DNA of 49,789 nt from Halanaerobiaceae bacterium ANBcell28 (GCA_037623315.1 JBBJJH010000026.1:1-49789); one strand, 5' to 3'; shown: positions 16,331 through 25,961, counted from the stretch's first letter. Notes: generated by a model not told the origin, from the letters alone. A program made the numbers and translations.

Positions 16331-19024
16331 ATGATGAAATTTAAATTTATAGATTATCAAGAAGATCTATTTGAAAGAGTAGTAGATAATGATTCTCCTA
16401 AACTATATATATTTGATAATTTCCAAAACTTACTCAAGGCTCAAGAATATTATCAGCAGCCATTTTTACAATCAGCCAGTCATTTTATATCCATGCAGGA
16501 TTTAAAAGAAAAGTTATGTCCTACAGATAAATTAATACTTAAAGAAGAAAAACGTTCACTTTTATTTTACGACTTGCTTAGAAAACGAGAAAAAGAAGAA
16601 TTGAGAATTGATAATTACTTTGATTCTATTGATCTAGCAAATGCTTTCTTTAAGTTCTATGATGAGTTAGAAGAATATTGTATTGAAGAACTAAAGAATT
16701 TAAAAGATTGGCAGGAAAAGAAATATAGGATTTTAAATACTATTAGAAGTAGATATATAAAAAGGCTTAATGAACTTAATTATAGTGATAAAACAATAGC
16801 ATTTGATTTGAAGAATTATAATAATCGTTTTTTAGCTTCATTCCAAGAAATTATATTTGTTAATATAATAAAATTTACTCCCAAAGAGAAAGATCTTATA
16901 AGTAAAATAGAAGAGTCAGAGAAAAAGATAAGCTTCTATTTGCAAATGGATAAAGAAGATTTTAATCATGAGACCCTTTCCTTAGAAACATTAAAGTTCC
17001 CAGAGAAGATATCTAGTAAAGTTGAGCTTTATCATACAGAAGATAGATTATTAGAATTAATAGATATGATTAAACAAATAGAAGTAATTCAAAATCAGGA
17101 TCAAGATATAGAATTAAATTATAGAAAAACTTATACCATATTGGATGCAGATTTTATGAATAGTACTTATCATTATTTATTATCACCTAATAAGATAAGT
17201 TTTGATAAAGAAATATATTTTACTGAGAGCAAAATATATAGATTTTTAAACTCTCTTTACGAAATTTTATTAAGTTCTGATGAAAAAGGTAAGTTGAAGA
17301 TAGAAACAAATTCTCTAATTCAGGCCGTGTACCAAACGGAGTTTAGGGATTATTTTAATCTTAAAGAAAAAGATATCGATTTTTTGCATACTATAGCCTC
17401 CGATGAATATGTTTATCTTACTTTGGAACACATAGAATACAGCATTAATAAGATGAAATTAGATATAAAGTCACTAAGAAAATACAGTACTATTTTTGAA
17501 ATGCTCAGGAAAATTAATCAGCTAAATTCTCTAAAAGATTTTGCCAATTTCTTTGAGAAGATTAATCTTAAAATATTAAACGATGATATTTATTCAAATA
17601 ATATTTCTCAGTATTTTGATGCTTTATTGGAGTTAAGCACAATAGAAGATCTGTCTTTATTTAATTCCTGGAATAAATATTTTACTAATAATTCTAGAGG
17701 TCTTTTTCGTCTTTTTCTTAACTATCTTAGATATAAGAAACTTAATATTATAGATGAAAAAGAAAAGGCAAGTCCGGTAATTAAGGATTTAATAACTTCA
17801 GTTCATAGTAGAGATGATGACTTAATAATTCTTAATGCATTTCAAGGAGCGCTACCAGGTCAAAAAAATAGTGAGTTTTTGCTTACAGATAAACAAAGAA
17901 GAGAGCATGGATTAAGAACTGTTAATGATAAGAATCTGGAAGATAAATATTATTTTATACGACATATTTTAAGTAGTAGGAAAGCTATAATATATAGCAT
18001 TAAAAATATAGAAGAGAATATAAGCTCTAGCCCTTTTCTAGAAGAGTTGATGCTAAATTATGGTCTGGAAAGTAAAGAATTAAAGTTAAAAGTTGAGGAT
18101 TACCCCACTATCATTAGTAAAATTTTTAAAAATGATCAAAAATTGTTTAATCGGGGATTAAAAGATAGTCCTCAATCAGATAAACTTATGATTATTCCCG
18201 AAGATTTTAAAGAAAACTACTCTCTATCTTTTTATAAATATAAGGTTTTAAAAGATTGTTATTATAAGTTTTATTTAGATCATATCGCTAGATTAGAAGA
18301 AGAAAGAACTGTTATAGAAAAAGAATTAGGTGCAAGAATCTTAGGTATTATAATTCATGACATCTTTGCTGAAGTATTATCTAATGTTGATATTATTAAT
18401 ACAAGTCTAAAGAGTTCTTCTATTGATAAGTTTGTTGAACGTTGTTTTTCTCGTTATTATTTAAGAATTAATAATTATTATAGAAAGTATTATGAAAATA
18501 TAATGTTAACTGCTATCAAAGAATCTCTATCTTTTTTTATAAAGAGAATTAGTAAAATAGTAAATGAAGATATTCTAGCACTTAGAACAGAATGGGTTCC
18601 TGAAGATAAGGATGATCGGACTTTTTATAAACATTCATTTGAGGAAGATGGGGAATTTCAAAATTCAAAAGAAATTTCTCCAAAATCTATAAAGTTTTAT
18701 TTAAATGGTAGAGTTGATTTATTAATAGAAACAAGAGAAAAGAAGTATATAATCGATTTTAAGACAGGATCTGGAAGTGATGATCAATTAGATTTTTATT
18801 CTTTATTATTAAATCAAGAAGAAGATGAAAAAAATCTTATTGAGAAAAGTATTTATAATGTTCTTGAGCAGAATTTTGAAAAAGGTGAAAGTGGTACAGA
18901 ACTAGAGTTTAAAGAAAAGTTAGAAGAAAGTCTTAGTTTATTTCTGGAAGGAAAAGAGTATTCTTTTGAATATAAAAGTCGATGTAAAAGATGTGTAATG
19001 TCTGAAATTTGTAGGGTGGTGTAA
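16331..19024 (+). CDS. addB: AddB-like PD-(D/E)XK nuclease, probable Fe-S protein
   Basis: Large subunit of a predicted double-strand-break resection complex, 897 residues. The C-terminal nuclease has GRVDLL and IIDFKTG (Asp809, Lys811), followed by a Gln-containing helix. Four cysteines placed as in the AddB iron-sulphur staple are present: Cys643 in KDCYYKFYLDHI and Cys885, Cys888, Cys894 in the C-terminal CKRCVMSEIC. Middle regions such as DLIILNAFQGALPGQKNSEFLLTDKQRREHGL match the inactive helicase-like part of AddB. No Walker A is visible at the N-terminus, unlike Bacillus AddB. ATG 16331 follows TAGGGGG. The helicase partner starts two bases after its stop, so the two are translationally coupled. 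The symbol is by analogy. Confidence 0.82.
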   Translation: MMKFKFIDYQEDLFERVVDNDSPKLYIFDNFQNLLKAQEYYQQPFLQSASHFISMQDLKEKLCPTDKLILKEEKRSLLFYDLLRKREKEELRIDNYFDSIDLANAFFKFYDELEEYCIEELKNLKDWQEKKYRILNTIRSRYIKRLNELNYSDKTIAFDLKNYNNRFLASFQEIIFVNIIKFTPKEKDLISKIEESEKKISFYLQMDKEDFNHETLSLETLKFPEKISSKVELYHTEDRLLELIDMIKQIEVIQNQDQDIELNYRKTYTILDADFMNSTYHYLLSPNKISFDKEIYFTESKIYRFLNSLYEILLSSDEKGKLKIETNSLIQAVYQTEFRDYFNLKEKDIDFLHTIASDEYVYLTLEHIEYSINKMKLDIKSLRKYSTIFEMLRKINQLNSLKDFANFFEKINLKILNDDIYSNNISQYFDALLELSTIEDLSLFNSWNKYFTNNSRGLFRLFLNYLRYKKLNIIDEKEKASPVIKDLITSVHSRDDDLIILNAFQGALPGQKNSEFLLTDKQRREHGLRTVNDKNLEDKYYFIRHILSSRKAIIYSIKNIEENISSSPFLEELMLNYGLESKELKLKVEDYPTIISKIFKNDQKLFNRGLKDSPQSDKLMIIPEDFKENYSLSFYKYKVLKDCYYKFYLDHIARLEEERTVIEKELGARILGIIIHDIFAEVLSNVDIINTSLKSSSIDKFVERCFSRYYLRINNYYRKYYENIMLTAIKESLSFFIKRISKIVNEDILALRTEWVPEDKDDRTFYKHSFEEDGEFQNSKEISPKSIKFYLNGRVDLLIETREKKYIIDFKTGSGSDDQLDFYSLLLNQEEDEKNLIEKSIYNVLEQNFEKGESGTELEFKEKLEESLSLFLEGKEYSFEYKSRCKRCVMSEICRVV

Positions 19025-19026
19025 AG

Positions 19027-22000
19027 ATGAGAAAAGTACTAAAAGCAAGTGCAGGTACAGGTAAAACATACAGTTTATCATTGGAATATATCCTTGCTTT
19101 GTTGGATGGCCAGTCCTTTGAAGAAATTGTTGTAATGACTTTTACTCGAAAAGCAACAGCTGAAATAAGAGAGCGGATATTTGAACATTTAGCTGAGCTT
19201 TTAGATGAAGGAGTAGACAGTCAGGTTTATCAATCTCTAGAAGGCAAAAGGCCTGGAATAGTTGTTGACCTTCATAGAGTAGAAGAAGTATATCACCAAA
19301 TGTTAATAAATAAAGAAAAAATTCATATTTATACTATAGATAGTTTTATTAATCAAATTTTCAAAAAATCGATTGCCCCATATCTAGGTGTTTTTAATTA
19401 TCAAATTGTTGAAGAAGAAAAAAATAAGGAGATAATTGAGGAAGTTTTCAAAGAAATTCTGGACAATCCTATAGATTTTGCTCTTTTAGAGAAGTTTTTA
19501 AGCGAGAACGTTGAAAGGGATTTAAGTAATTATCTGCATTTAATAGGAGATATATTAAATAATCGTTGGAAATTTTTATTATTGGATTATAAAAAAAGAG
19601 AAAAAAGAGATTGTAGTCAATTAAGTAGTAAACTTGACCAAAGTATTGATATATTGGAAAGTATAATAATTGAAAAAGGAAAGGAATTTTCTGCGAAGTT
19701 TTTAGTTAAAGATTTTAAATCTTTAATTAGCAACTATCGATTACTCGATAGTCTTGAGGCTAAAGAAAATATGATTATGAAGAATTATTCACTATTTTTT
19801 AGTAAATCTTTTTGGAATAAGAATAAACTTAGGGGAAAGGCAGTTGCTTCTTTGAGAGAGTCTTTAGATTTAAAATATGAAGAATTTTTAATTCAATTAG
19901 CTAATTATATTTATAATGAGGAACTAATACCTTATGAAGAAGAAATTTTCAAATTTTCAACTAGGATCTTTGAGATTGCTGATAAGTTAAAGTTTAAATT
20001 AAAAGCTTTTACCCACAGCGATATTAGTAATTATACCTATATGTATATGAATCAAGAGGAATTGAAGCTAATGGATAATAATTCTTTTACTGATTATTTT
20101 TATGAGCTTATTGATATAGAGATAAAATCTATTTTTATAGACGAGTTTCAGGATACCAGTATTCTACAGTGGAAAATTTTAAAAGGATTATTAGATAGAT
20201 CAGCAAATGTAATAACTGTAGGCGATGAAAAACAATCCATATATGGCTGGAGGGGTGGTGAAAAAGATCTTTTTACTAATCTAGATAAGATAATAGCAGC
20301 CGAGACAGAACCATTACTTACATGTTATCGCAGCCAAAAAGAAATAATTGAATTCGTTAACAAATTTTTCTATAATTTAGACTTGGAGTGGGAGTACAAT
20401 CATGTTGATTATTTACCTTCAAAGGAGAATGGATATTTTGAACTTTTACTTGGAGGTGAAAAAAATAAAACTAATACAGAGACCAAGTCTTTTGCTAAAT
20501 TAAATAAAGAAAAGCAAGAACTTATAATGGAGCTAAATGAAAAAATTACAGGAGATATGAAAAAGGCTATAGCTGAAAGAATTAAAGAATTAAGTAGTGG
20601 AAGTGATATAGGTGTATTAGCGCGTTCCAATAATCATCTCTCCGAAATTGCTATGGAGTTAGATAAATTATCTATTCCTTATTTGTTGGAAAGCAAGGAC
20701 AGTCTTCTTGATCATGAAGCAATTAGACCTTTATATTTTTTATTAAATTATATAAATTATAATGATTATTTTAATTTACTTAAATTCATGAGAAGTGATT
20801 TACTAGGAGTAAGTAATAAATTTTTAAGATATCTTTTAGAAAATAAAGAAGAAGTTAAGGCTTATATATTAGGTGATATAGAAAGCGTTTCTATAGATAA
20901 TTTAGAAAGTGTTTTACTGGAAGTTAAGAGTTTAAAGAAAATGAATTACCAAAAGTTGAGTAATTATCTAATTGAAAATAGTGGTATTATTGATAAATAT
21001 AGTGGCAATAGTGCAGCTTTGAAAAATATATACCATTTTTTTAAGTTAATGAGGAGATTTACTTGTCTTAGTGATTTTATGAGATATTTAGAAGAAAATA
21101 AAGAAAGTGATGAGCTTAAACAACTGGCTGTCAAAGAGGAAAATGCTGTCAAATTAATGAGTATTCATAAATCTAAAGGTTTATCTTTTGAAACTGAGTT
21201 TTTCTATTGGGATCCATCTTCCGCTAAAGGTGCTAATTCCAATGGTATGGAGTTTTATTTAAACTTTGATGAGAACTTTCAAGAACTTGAAGATTATTTA
21301 CTAACAAACTCTAAATATGAAAAGATTTTCGAATACCTAGATATAGATTTTGCTGAGAAAAGAAAAGCAAAAGAATTAATAGAAGAAATTAATAACATAT
21401 ATGTAGCCTTAACGAGAGCAGAAAATAATCTCTTTCTCTATATCGAGGGACCAAGAAAATTGGAAGAGGATAATGAAGGACGTTGTTGGAGTGGTAGCTC
21501 TTATGATTTTTATGAAGATGCATTATTGAAAGCTAGTGATTCCTACACTCTTTGTGATTTGATAGAAAGAAAAGAGTTTGGAGAACTTATGATAGGAAGA
21601 ATTGAAAAAAGAGAAGAAAAAATAGAAATTCCACTTTTAAAACCTTATTTTTCATCGTCAGTGCTTTCAGCAGAACGTCTAGATGAAATTAATAAGAAAA
21701 AAGATTTTCATATGACGATGGAAAAAGAACTAAAGAGGATTGAGGGGCTTGCTCTTCATTATTATTTAGAGAATATTAAATATAATACTAAGACAGAGCG
21801 AGATTATGCCTTTAATTTAATGATGGCTCGTTATGGTAATATTTTAGGTTTAATCAAAATAGAGGGAATTGCTAGAAGAGTAGAGAGTTTTTTGAAAAAA
21901 AATCAGATTTATTTTGAGGACTATTGGCAGGTATTTAATGAATATCAAATAGAATTTGAAGGTGAGAAATATAGAATTGATCGTTTATTACTTAATGAAG

Positions 22001-22137
22001 ATAAGAAAGAAATATTTATTCTTGATTATAAAAGTGGATATTTAAAAGAACAATCACAATTAGATAAATATAAAAATATTGTTAAAAATATGTGCAATAG
22101 GAAATATCGAGTTTTTACTAAATTTTTGGAAGTTTAG
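19027..22137 (+). CDS. addA: AddA-like UvrD-family helicase with RecB-type nuclease domain
   Basis: Superfamily 1A helicase-nuclease of 1036 residues. Motifs: Walker A ASAGTGKT (Lys13), MTFTRKATAEIRERI, IDEFQDT (372-377), VGDEKQSIYGWRGG, CYRSQKEII, MSIHKSKGLSFE and YVALTRAENNLFLY. The C-terminal nuclease has His911 in ALHYYLEN, Asp985 in RIDRLL, Asp1000 and Lys1002 in LDYKSG, then QLDKYK. The protein begins only six residues before Walker A, so the usual N-terminal Q-motif is absent, and it is shorter than Bacillus AddA (about 1230). With its partner it should process DNA ends for RecA. Start ATG 19027 directly follows the upstream stop. Confidence 0.88.
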   Translation: MRKVLKASAGTGKTYSLSLEYILALLDGQSFEEIVVMTFTRKATAEIRERIFEHLAELLDEGVDSQVYQSLEGKRPGIVVDLHRVEEVYHQMLINKEKIHIYTIDSFINQIFKKSIAPYLGVFNYQIVEEEKNKEIIEEVFKEILDNPIDFALLEKFLSENVERDLSNYLHLIGDILNNRWKFLLLDYKKREKRDCSQLSSKLDQSIDILESIIIEKGKEFSAKFLVKDFKSLISNYRLLDSLEAKENMIMKNYSLFFSKSFWNKNKLRGKAVASLRESLDLKYEEFLIQLANYIYNEELIPYEEEIFKFSTRIFEIADKLKFKLKAFTHSDISNYTYMYMNQEELKLMDNNSFTDYFYELIDIEIKSIFIDEFQDTSILQWKILKGLLDRSANVITVGDEKQSIYGWRGGEKDLFTNLDKIIAAETEPLLTCYRSQKEIIEFVNKFFYNLDLEWEYNHVDYLPSKENGYFELLLGGEKNKTNTETKSFAKLNKEKQELIMELNEKITGDMKKAIAERIKELSSGSDIGVLARSNNHLSEIAMELDKLSIPYLLESKDSLLDHEAIRPLYFLLNYINYNDYFNLLKFMRSDLLGVSNKFLRYLLENKEEVKAYILGDIESVSIDNLESVLLEVKSLKKMNYQKLSNYLIENSGIIDKYSGNSAALKNIYHFFKLMRRFTCLSDFMRYLEENKESDELKQLAVKEENAVKLMSIHKSKGLSFETEFFYWDPSSAKGANSNGMEFYLNFDENFQELEDYLLTNSKYEKIFEYLDIDFAEKRKAKELIEEINNIYVALTRAENNLFLYIEGPRKLEEDNEGRCWSGSSYDFYEDALLKASDSYTLCDLIERKEFGELMIGRIEKREEKIEIPLLKPYFSSSVLSAERLDEINKKKDFHMTMEKELKRIEGLALHYYLENIKYNTKTERDYAFNLMMARYGNILGLIKIEGIARRVESFLKKNQIYFEDYWQVFNEYQIEFEGEKYRIDRLLLNEDKKEIFILDYKSGYLKEQSQLDKYKNIVKNMCNRKYRVFTKFLEV

Positions 22138-22392
22138 GCAGGAAAATTACTGTGATTATAGAAATAATAAAACATCATAAAGTAAGAAACAAGTATTAAT
22201 TACTTGCATAAAATAAAGAAAGCAACTGTTTGTAAAAATAAGGAAATTAAAATAGAATAAATAGTAATCCAACTGTTTTATAATAAAGCTAGATATTATC
22301 AAAGCCGTCACGGCTAAGCAGGCTTTATGCTATAGATTTATCTGAGAAGTTTGAGTTTGATAATTAAAAGTTTATTTAAGGGAGGTTTTTAT
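22138..22392. other. Intergenic region and leader of mgtC-like gene
   Basis: An inverted repeat CAAGTA-ttaat-TACTTG lies at 22190-22206. At 22301-22326, AAAGCC and GGCTTT can pair, or the inner GCCG/CGGC can form a small hairpin instead. TATAAT at 22279-22284 has no good -35. None of the M-box magnesium riboswitch core is visible. Confidence 0.4.
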
Positions 22393-23040
22393 TTGCTAGA
22401 TATACTAATCAATATATGTTTAATATCACTCTTAGCTGGCGTTATTGGTTGGGATAGAGAAAAACATGGTAGACCTGCTGGTTTTAGAACTCATATTCTA
22501 GTAGGTATTGGTTCTACTATCTTGATGATGGTCTCTTATAGTTTGCATGAGATTTATCCCGATGCTGATCCTGCACGTATAGCAGCTCAAGTTGTAAGTG
22601 GAATTGGTTTTTTGGGAGCAGGAACAATTCTGATACAGGGTTCTATAGTAAAAGGATTAACAACTGCTGCCAGCTTATGGACTACTGCAGCGATTGGTTT
22701 AGCGGTTGGCGCTAGTTTTTATTTTTTAAGTATAGTAGCAACAATTATAGTTTTCATATCCTTGTTCTTTTTATCTAATATTGAGTATGGAAATACTAAG
22801 ATTCGCAAACAGAAATTTAAATGTACCTTCAAAAGAAATAAGGGTTTATATAATGAAATTCATCGAAAGTTTCAGGAAAAAAAATGTGAGATAAAATTTA
22901 TCGAGACAAATAAAAGTAATGAGGAAGAAATAAACTTGAAGTGCATTGTGGAAATAAATAATGATGATATAGTGGAAATGAATTCATGGTTGTTGGATCT
23001 TGAAGAGATAAAAGAATTAACTTGGGAAGATTGTAGTTAA
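22393..23040 (+). CDS. MgtC/SapB family membrane protein
   Basis: Inner-membrane protein of the MgtC family, linked in other bacteria to growth in low magnesium and to control of the F-type ATPase. The signature is intact: AGVIGWDREKHGRPAGFRTHILVGIGSTILMMVS, RIAAQVVSGIGFLGAGTI, and GLTTAASLWTTAAIGLAVG. Four to five helices are followed by a soluble ACT-like C-terminal domain (about residues 140-215 of this start). I choose TTG 22393 because AAGGGAGG lies six bases before it; the frame can open at TTG 22351 but that adds only a non-hydrophobic stretch with no ribosome binding site. Confidence 0.9.
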   Translation: MLDILINICLISLLAGVIGWDREKHGRPAGFRTHILVGIGSTILMMVSYSLHEIYPDADPARIAAQVVSGIGFLGAGTILIQGSIVKGLTTAASLWTTAAIGLAVGASFYFLSIVATIIVFISLFFLSNIEYGNTKIRKQKFKCTFKRNKGLYNEIHRKFQEKKCEIKFIETNKSNEEEINLKCIVEINNDDIVEMNSWLLDLEEIKELTWEDCS

Positions 23041-23141
23041 AGGTTGTAGTTTAAATATTATATAATTAAGCTACTTTTATAATTAATTATAGTTAGCAAA
23101 AAGCTTCAGTTTGTGGAGCACGTTATATTGATTTGCATAAT

Positions 23142-23176
23142 AAGATACCCCACTTTAACAGTGGGGTATCTTTATA
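23142..23176. terminator. Bidirectional terminator between mgtC-like and kinase genes
   Basis: AAGATACCCCACT and AGTGGGGTATCTT pair perfectly around TTAAC, with T-rich flanks on both strands. Confidence 0.9.
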
Positions 23177-23189
23177 GCTTTTTTAGTAA

Positions 23190-24953
23190 TTACTCATCAC
23201 TGTATATATCAGAAAATTCTACTTTAACTTTATCCATTAAGTTATTATTATAAATATCTGTTTCTAAATTTTTATCTTCAGGGAGTAATCGGATAGGGAG
23301 TGCTATATAAAAAGTACTTCCTTTGCCTAAAACACTTTCTACCCATATTTTACCGTCATGCAACTCTACTAGTGATTTTACTATTGATAAGCCGATACCA
23401 CTTCCTTCAGTTCTTCTTGAAAAGGATTCGTCAACTTGCCTAAAGTATTCAAATATGAGATTGAGTTTATCTTCTTTTATTCCTATTCCTGTGTCAGCTA
23501 CTTCAATTATAAGGTTATTATCTCTTTCATAAATACTAATTGTAATTAAATCATCTACATTTGTAAATTTAACAGCATTTGAAATTAAGTTTAAAATGAT
23601 TCTTTCTATACTAAATGGATCACAGGCGATACATTTTTCTTTAATGGAAGAAGTAAATTTAATTTTTCTCTTATTATTTATTACATATTCTTCTGTAGAG
23701 AATACAATTTTCTTAATAACAGAAATAATATCACGATTTTCTAAGTTTAAATTAAAGGAATTACTATCAATTTTACTCAAATCTATTATATTGTTTACAA
23801 GTCTTAAAAGGCGGTAGCTATTTTGCTTAATAATATTAAAGTATTTTTCAATTTGTTCGCTTTTTTCATCTTTGTGTATTTTGCTATATCTAATATTTAG
23901 AATTTGTAAAGCAGAGAATATAAGGTTAAGTGGCGTTTTTAATTCATGTGAAAGTTTAGAGAAAAATTTAGTTTTAAGAATATTATACTCTAATTGTTCT
24001 TTTTGTTCTTTATATCTGGCTTCTACTAATTTTTTTTCTGTGATATTTTCCATTTGATTTAAAAAGTATATGGGTTTTTTTTCATTATCATATGCTATAC
24101 TTGTATTTTGTTTTACCCAAATTGTCCCACCATATTTATTAGTATATTCTTTTTGTGTTGTAAGGGCTTTAATATTATTATCAAGCATTTTTTTGCATAT
24201 ATTATTATCGCTTTTATGATGGTTTTTACGTAGTTGGTAAATATTTTTACCTTGTAACTCATTTTCTTCATAAGCCATCATAGTATTAAATGCATCATTA
24301 GCTTTAATTATATTTCCTTCTAAGTCGTTGATAACCATTCCTATATTGGACTTTTCGAAATTAACCTTAAATACTTCTTGACTGTTTCTAAGTTCATTAT
24401 TTACTTTTTCTAATTTATTAGTCATTTCATATAATTTATTCTTTGCTTCTCGTTCTAAATTAATAAATCCTCCGATTAACCAGGCAATCCAAAAGAAAAG
24501 GACTATTAATAATAAATCTAACTCTATATTGATTATATTTCTATTAATATAAGATATAATTAAAATATTTATGGAAGAATAAGTAGCTATAAAAAGTGAT
24601 ATCTTTTTACCATGAGTAGCTGAAAAAAGAATTATGGGTACGAGATAGAATATCTTTAAAAATGATTTTTCAATACTACAGTTATATAATATTATTAGGG
24701 TTATTAATGTAATATAGACAGTTGCAATTAGATATTCTTTCTTAATTATTTTTATCTCTTCAAAGTATTTATTAATTTTGTCATTTAAAAGAAATAATAA
24801 AATTAAGAACATAAAGAGGATGATCAATGGGAATAATGCTATATTTAATTGTTTATTATAAACATTTTTTATAAAAAAAAGGCCTAATAAAATTAATGAT
24901 ATTATATGGCTTATATAGATATATTTATTATGCTTGTTCAATTTTTTTTTCAT
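23190..24953 (-). CDS. PAS-domain sensor histidine kinase, orphan
   Basis: Membrane sensor kinase of 587 residues. About six N-terminal helices (10-160) with little extracytoplasmic loop, then a coiled-coil (about 165-190), a PAS domain (about 193-310; NIGMVINDLEGNIIKANDAF and the PAC-like NITEKK), a HisKA dimer domain with the phospho-acceptor in FFSKLSHELKTPLN, and a HATPase_c domain with N-box NLISNAVKF, DTGIGI and GSGIGLSIVKSLVELHGG-type G2 box (here LVELHDGKIWV). The ATG follows AAAGGAG. No response regulator lies next to it. The membrane domain layout suggests sensing within the membrane; the signal is unknown. Confidence 0.92.
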   Translation of the reverse strand: MKKKLNKHNKYIYISHIISLILLGLFFIKNVYNKQLNIALFPLIILFMFLILLFLLNDKINKYFEEIKIIKKEYLIATVYITLITLIILYNCSIEKSFLKIFYLVPIILFSATHGKKISLFIATYSSINILIISYINRNIINIELDLLLIVLFFWIAWLIGGFINLEREAKNKLYEMTNKLEKVNNELRNSQEVFKVNFEKSNIGMVINDLEGNIIKANDAFNTMMAYEENELQGKNIYQLRKNHHKSDNNICKKMLDNNIKALTTQKEYTNKYGGTIWVKQNTSIAYDNEKKPIYFLNQMENITEKKLVEARYKEQKEQLEYNILKTKFFSKLSHELKTPLNLIFSALQILNIRYSKIHKDEKSEQIEKYFNIIKQNSYRLLRLVNNIIDLSKIDSNSFNLNLENRDIISVIKKIVFSTEEYVINNKRKIKFTSSIKEKCIACDPFSIERIILNLISNAVKFTNVDDLITISIYERDNNLIIEVADTGIGIKEDKLNLIFEYFRQVDESFSRRTEGSGIGLSIVKSLVELHDGKIWVESVLGKGSTFYIALPIRLLPEDKNLETDIYNNNLMDKVKVEFSDIYSDE

Positions 24954-25434
24954 TGTATTGCTCCTTTTATGAAAATTTTTCTGAATTTTATTATAATAAC
25001 TTCTCTTTAAGAGAAAGTGAGTGAGAAATTGAAATTTAAAAATAATTTTACTGCATATTGTTATGATTCGACAATATTTAATGTTTTCCTTTAAATTCTT
25101 TTGTTTTCTTTATATATAAGAATGATATTATAGAGTTTTCGTTTTATATTGGAAAAGAGTAAGTAGTAAATTAAGTTTATATAGTTATTATGATAGTTAT
25201 TATCATTCTATTTTGAAGTGATTGTTATTTAAATCTGATTTTACGACTAATGCATAGAAATTAATTGTAAATCTGATATTATTTTTCTAATAAAAGCCCT
25301 ATAAAAGTATCCTATATATTTATACTATTAAAATTATTTAAAAAATTTTCTAAAAAATGAAGGATTTTTGTGAAATTTAGCTAATATAATAAATAGATGG
25401 ATAAATATAGGATAAATTCAAGGAGGGGTTTTTT
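24954..25434. other. Long intergenic region between kinase and spoVS
   Basis: Holds a palindrome TTCTCTT-t-AAGAGAA (25001-25015) in the kinase promoter area and a Fur-box-like site (25191-25205). TAAATCTGAT occurs twice (about 25230 and 25269). Just before spoVS, AAGGATTTTT near 25360 could be a SigH -35, but the matching -10 is poor. No gene is visible. Confidence 0.5.
25191..25205. promoter_or_regulatory. Fur-family operator candidate
   Basis: TGATAGTTATTATCA matches the 7-1-7 Fur box TGATAATnATTATCA at 13 of 14 defined positions. No gene starts within 220 bases on either side, so the target is unclear. Confidence 0.4.
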
Positions 25435-25695
25435 ATGGAAGTGTTGAAAGTAGCATCAAATTCAAATCCTAACAAGGTAGCAGGAGCGCTTGCAGGGATA
25501 CTTAGGGAAGAAGGACGAGCTGAATTGCAGGCTATTGGGGCTGGCTCTGTAAATCAGGTAGTTAAGTCTATTGCTATTGCTAGAGGATTTGTAGCACCAA
25601 GTGGGATGGATTTAGTTAGTATTCCAGGATTTATAGATATATCCATTGATGGTGATGAGAAGACAGCAATTAAGTTTATTGTAGAACCAAGATAG
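25435..25695 (+). CDS. spoVS: Stage V sporulation protein S (SpoVS, Alba-like)
   Basis: A small Alba-fold protein of 86 residues: EVLKVASNSNPNKVAGALAGILREEGRAELQAIGAGSVNQVVKSIAIARGFVAPSGMDLVSIPGFI is the full SpoVS domain with almost no extras. In Bacillus it affects septation and sporulation; homologues also occur in non-spore-formers, where the role is open. ATG 25435 follows AAGGAGGGG. A perfect terminator follows 14 bases after the stop, so it is a one-gene unit. Confidence 0.95.
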   Translation: MEVLKVASNSNPNKVAGALAGILREEGRAELQAIGAGSVNQVVKSIAIARGFVAPSGMDLVSIPGFIDISIDGDEKTAIKFIVEPR

Positions 25696-25708
25696 TCAAT
25701 ATTAAAAT

Positions 25709-25746
25709 TAACCTCTATCAAATTTTTGATAGAGGTTATATTTTTA
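25709..25746 (+). terminator. Intrinsic terminator after spoVS
   Basis: AACCTCTATCAAA (25710-25722) and TTTGATAGAGGTT (25725-25737) form a long perfect stem before ATATTTTTATT. Confidence 0.9.
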
Positions 25747-25869
25747 TTCAAAGAATTATCTATTTAGTAGTTTTCCGTAGTTTATTATCAAGAAGCTTTC
25801 AGAATTAGTCAACTATAAGCTTAGCTGGTTTAATCCCTAGTAAATATATAGATAAAATATAGTAAGATG

Positions 25870-25910
25870 TGATAAATATCATAGCATTGATCTTTTAAGC
25901 ACGATATAAT
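25870..25910 (+). promoter_or_regulatory. FNR/CRP-family operator and -10 box of hcp
   Basis: TGATAAATATCA (25870-25881) is a TGAT-N4-ATCA palindrome of the FNR/HcpR type. TATAAT lies at 25905-25910, and the place for the -35 holds TAGCAT, a poor match. With a start seven bases after TATAAT (near 25917) the palindrome is centred at about -41.5, the class II activator position. Confidence 0.6.
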
Positions 25911-25961
25911 TACTAATGCAAACAAGCAATTTATTCAAATTATAAAAGGAGTGATTATATA

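Noticed and set aside
22138-22392. M-box magnesium riboswitch before the mgtC-like gene
   Set aside because: The conserved M-box core is not visible and the region is AT-rich with only small hairpins.
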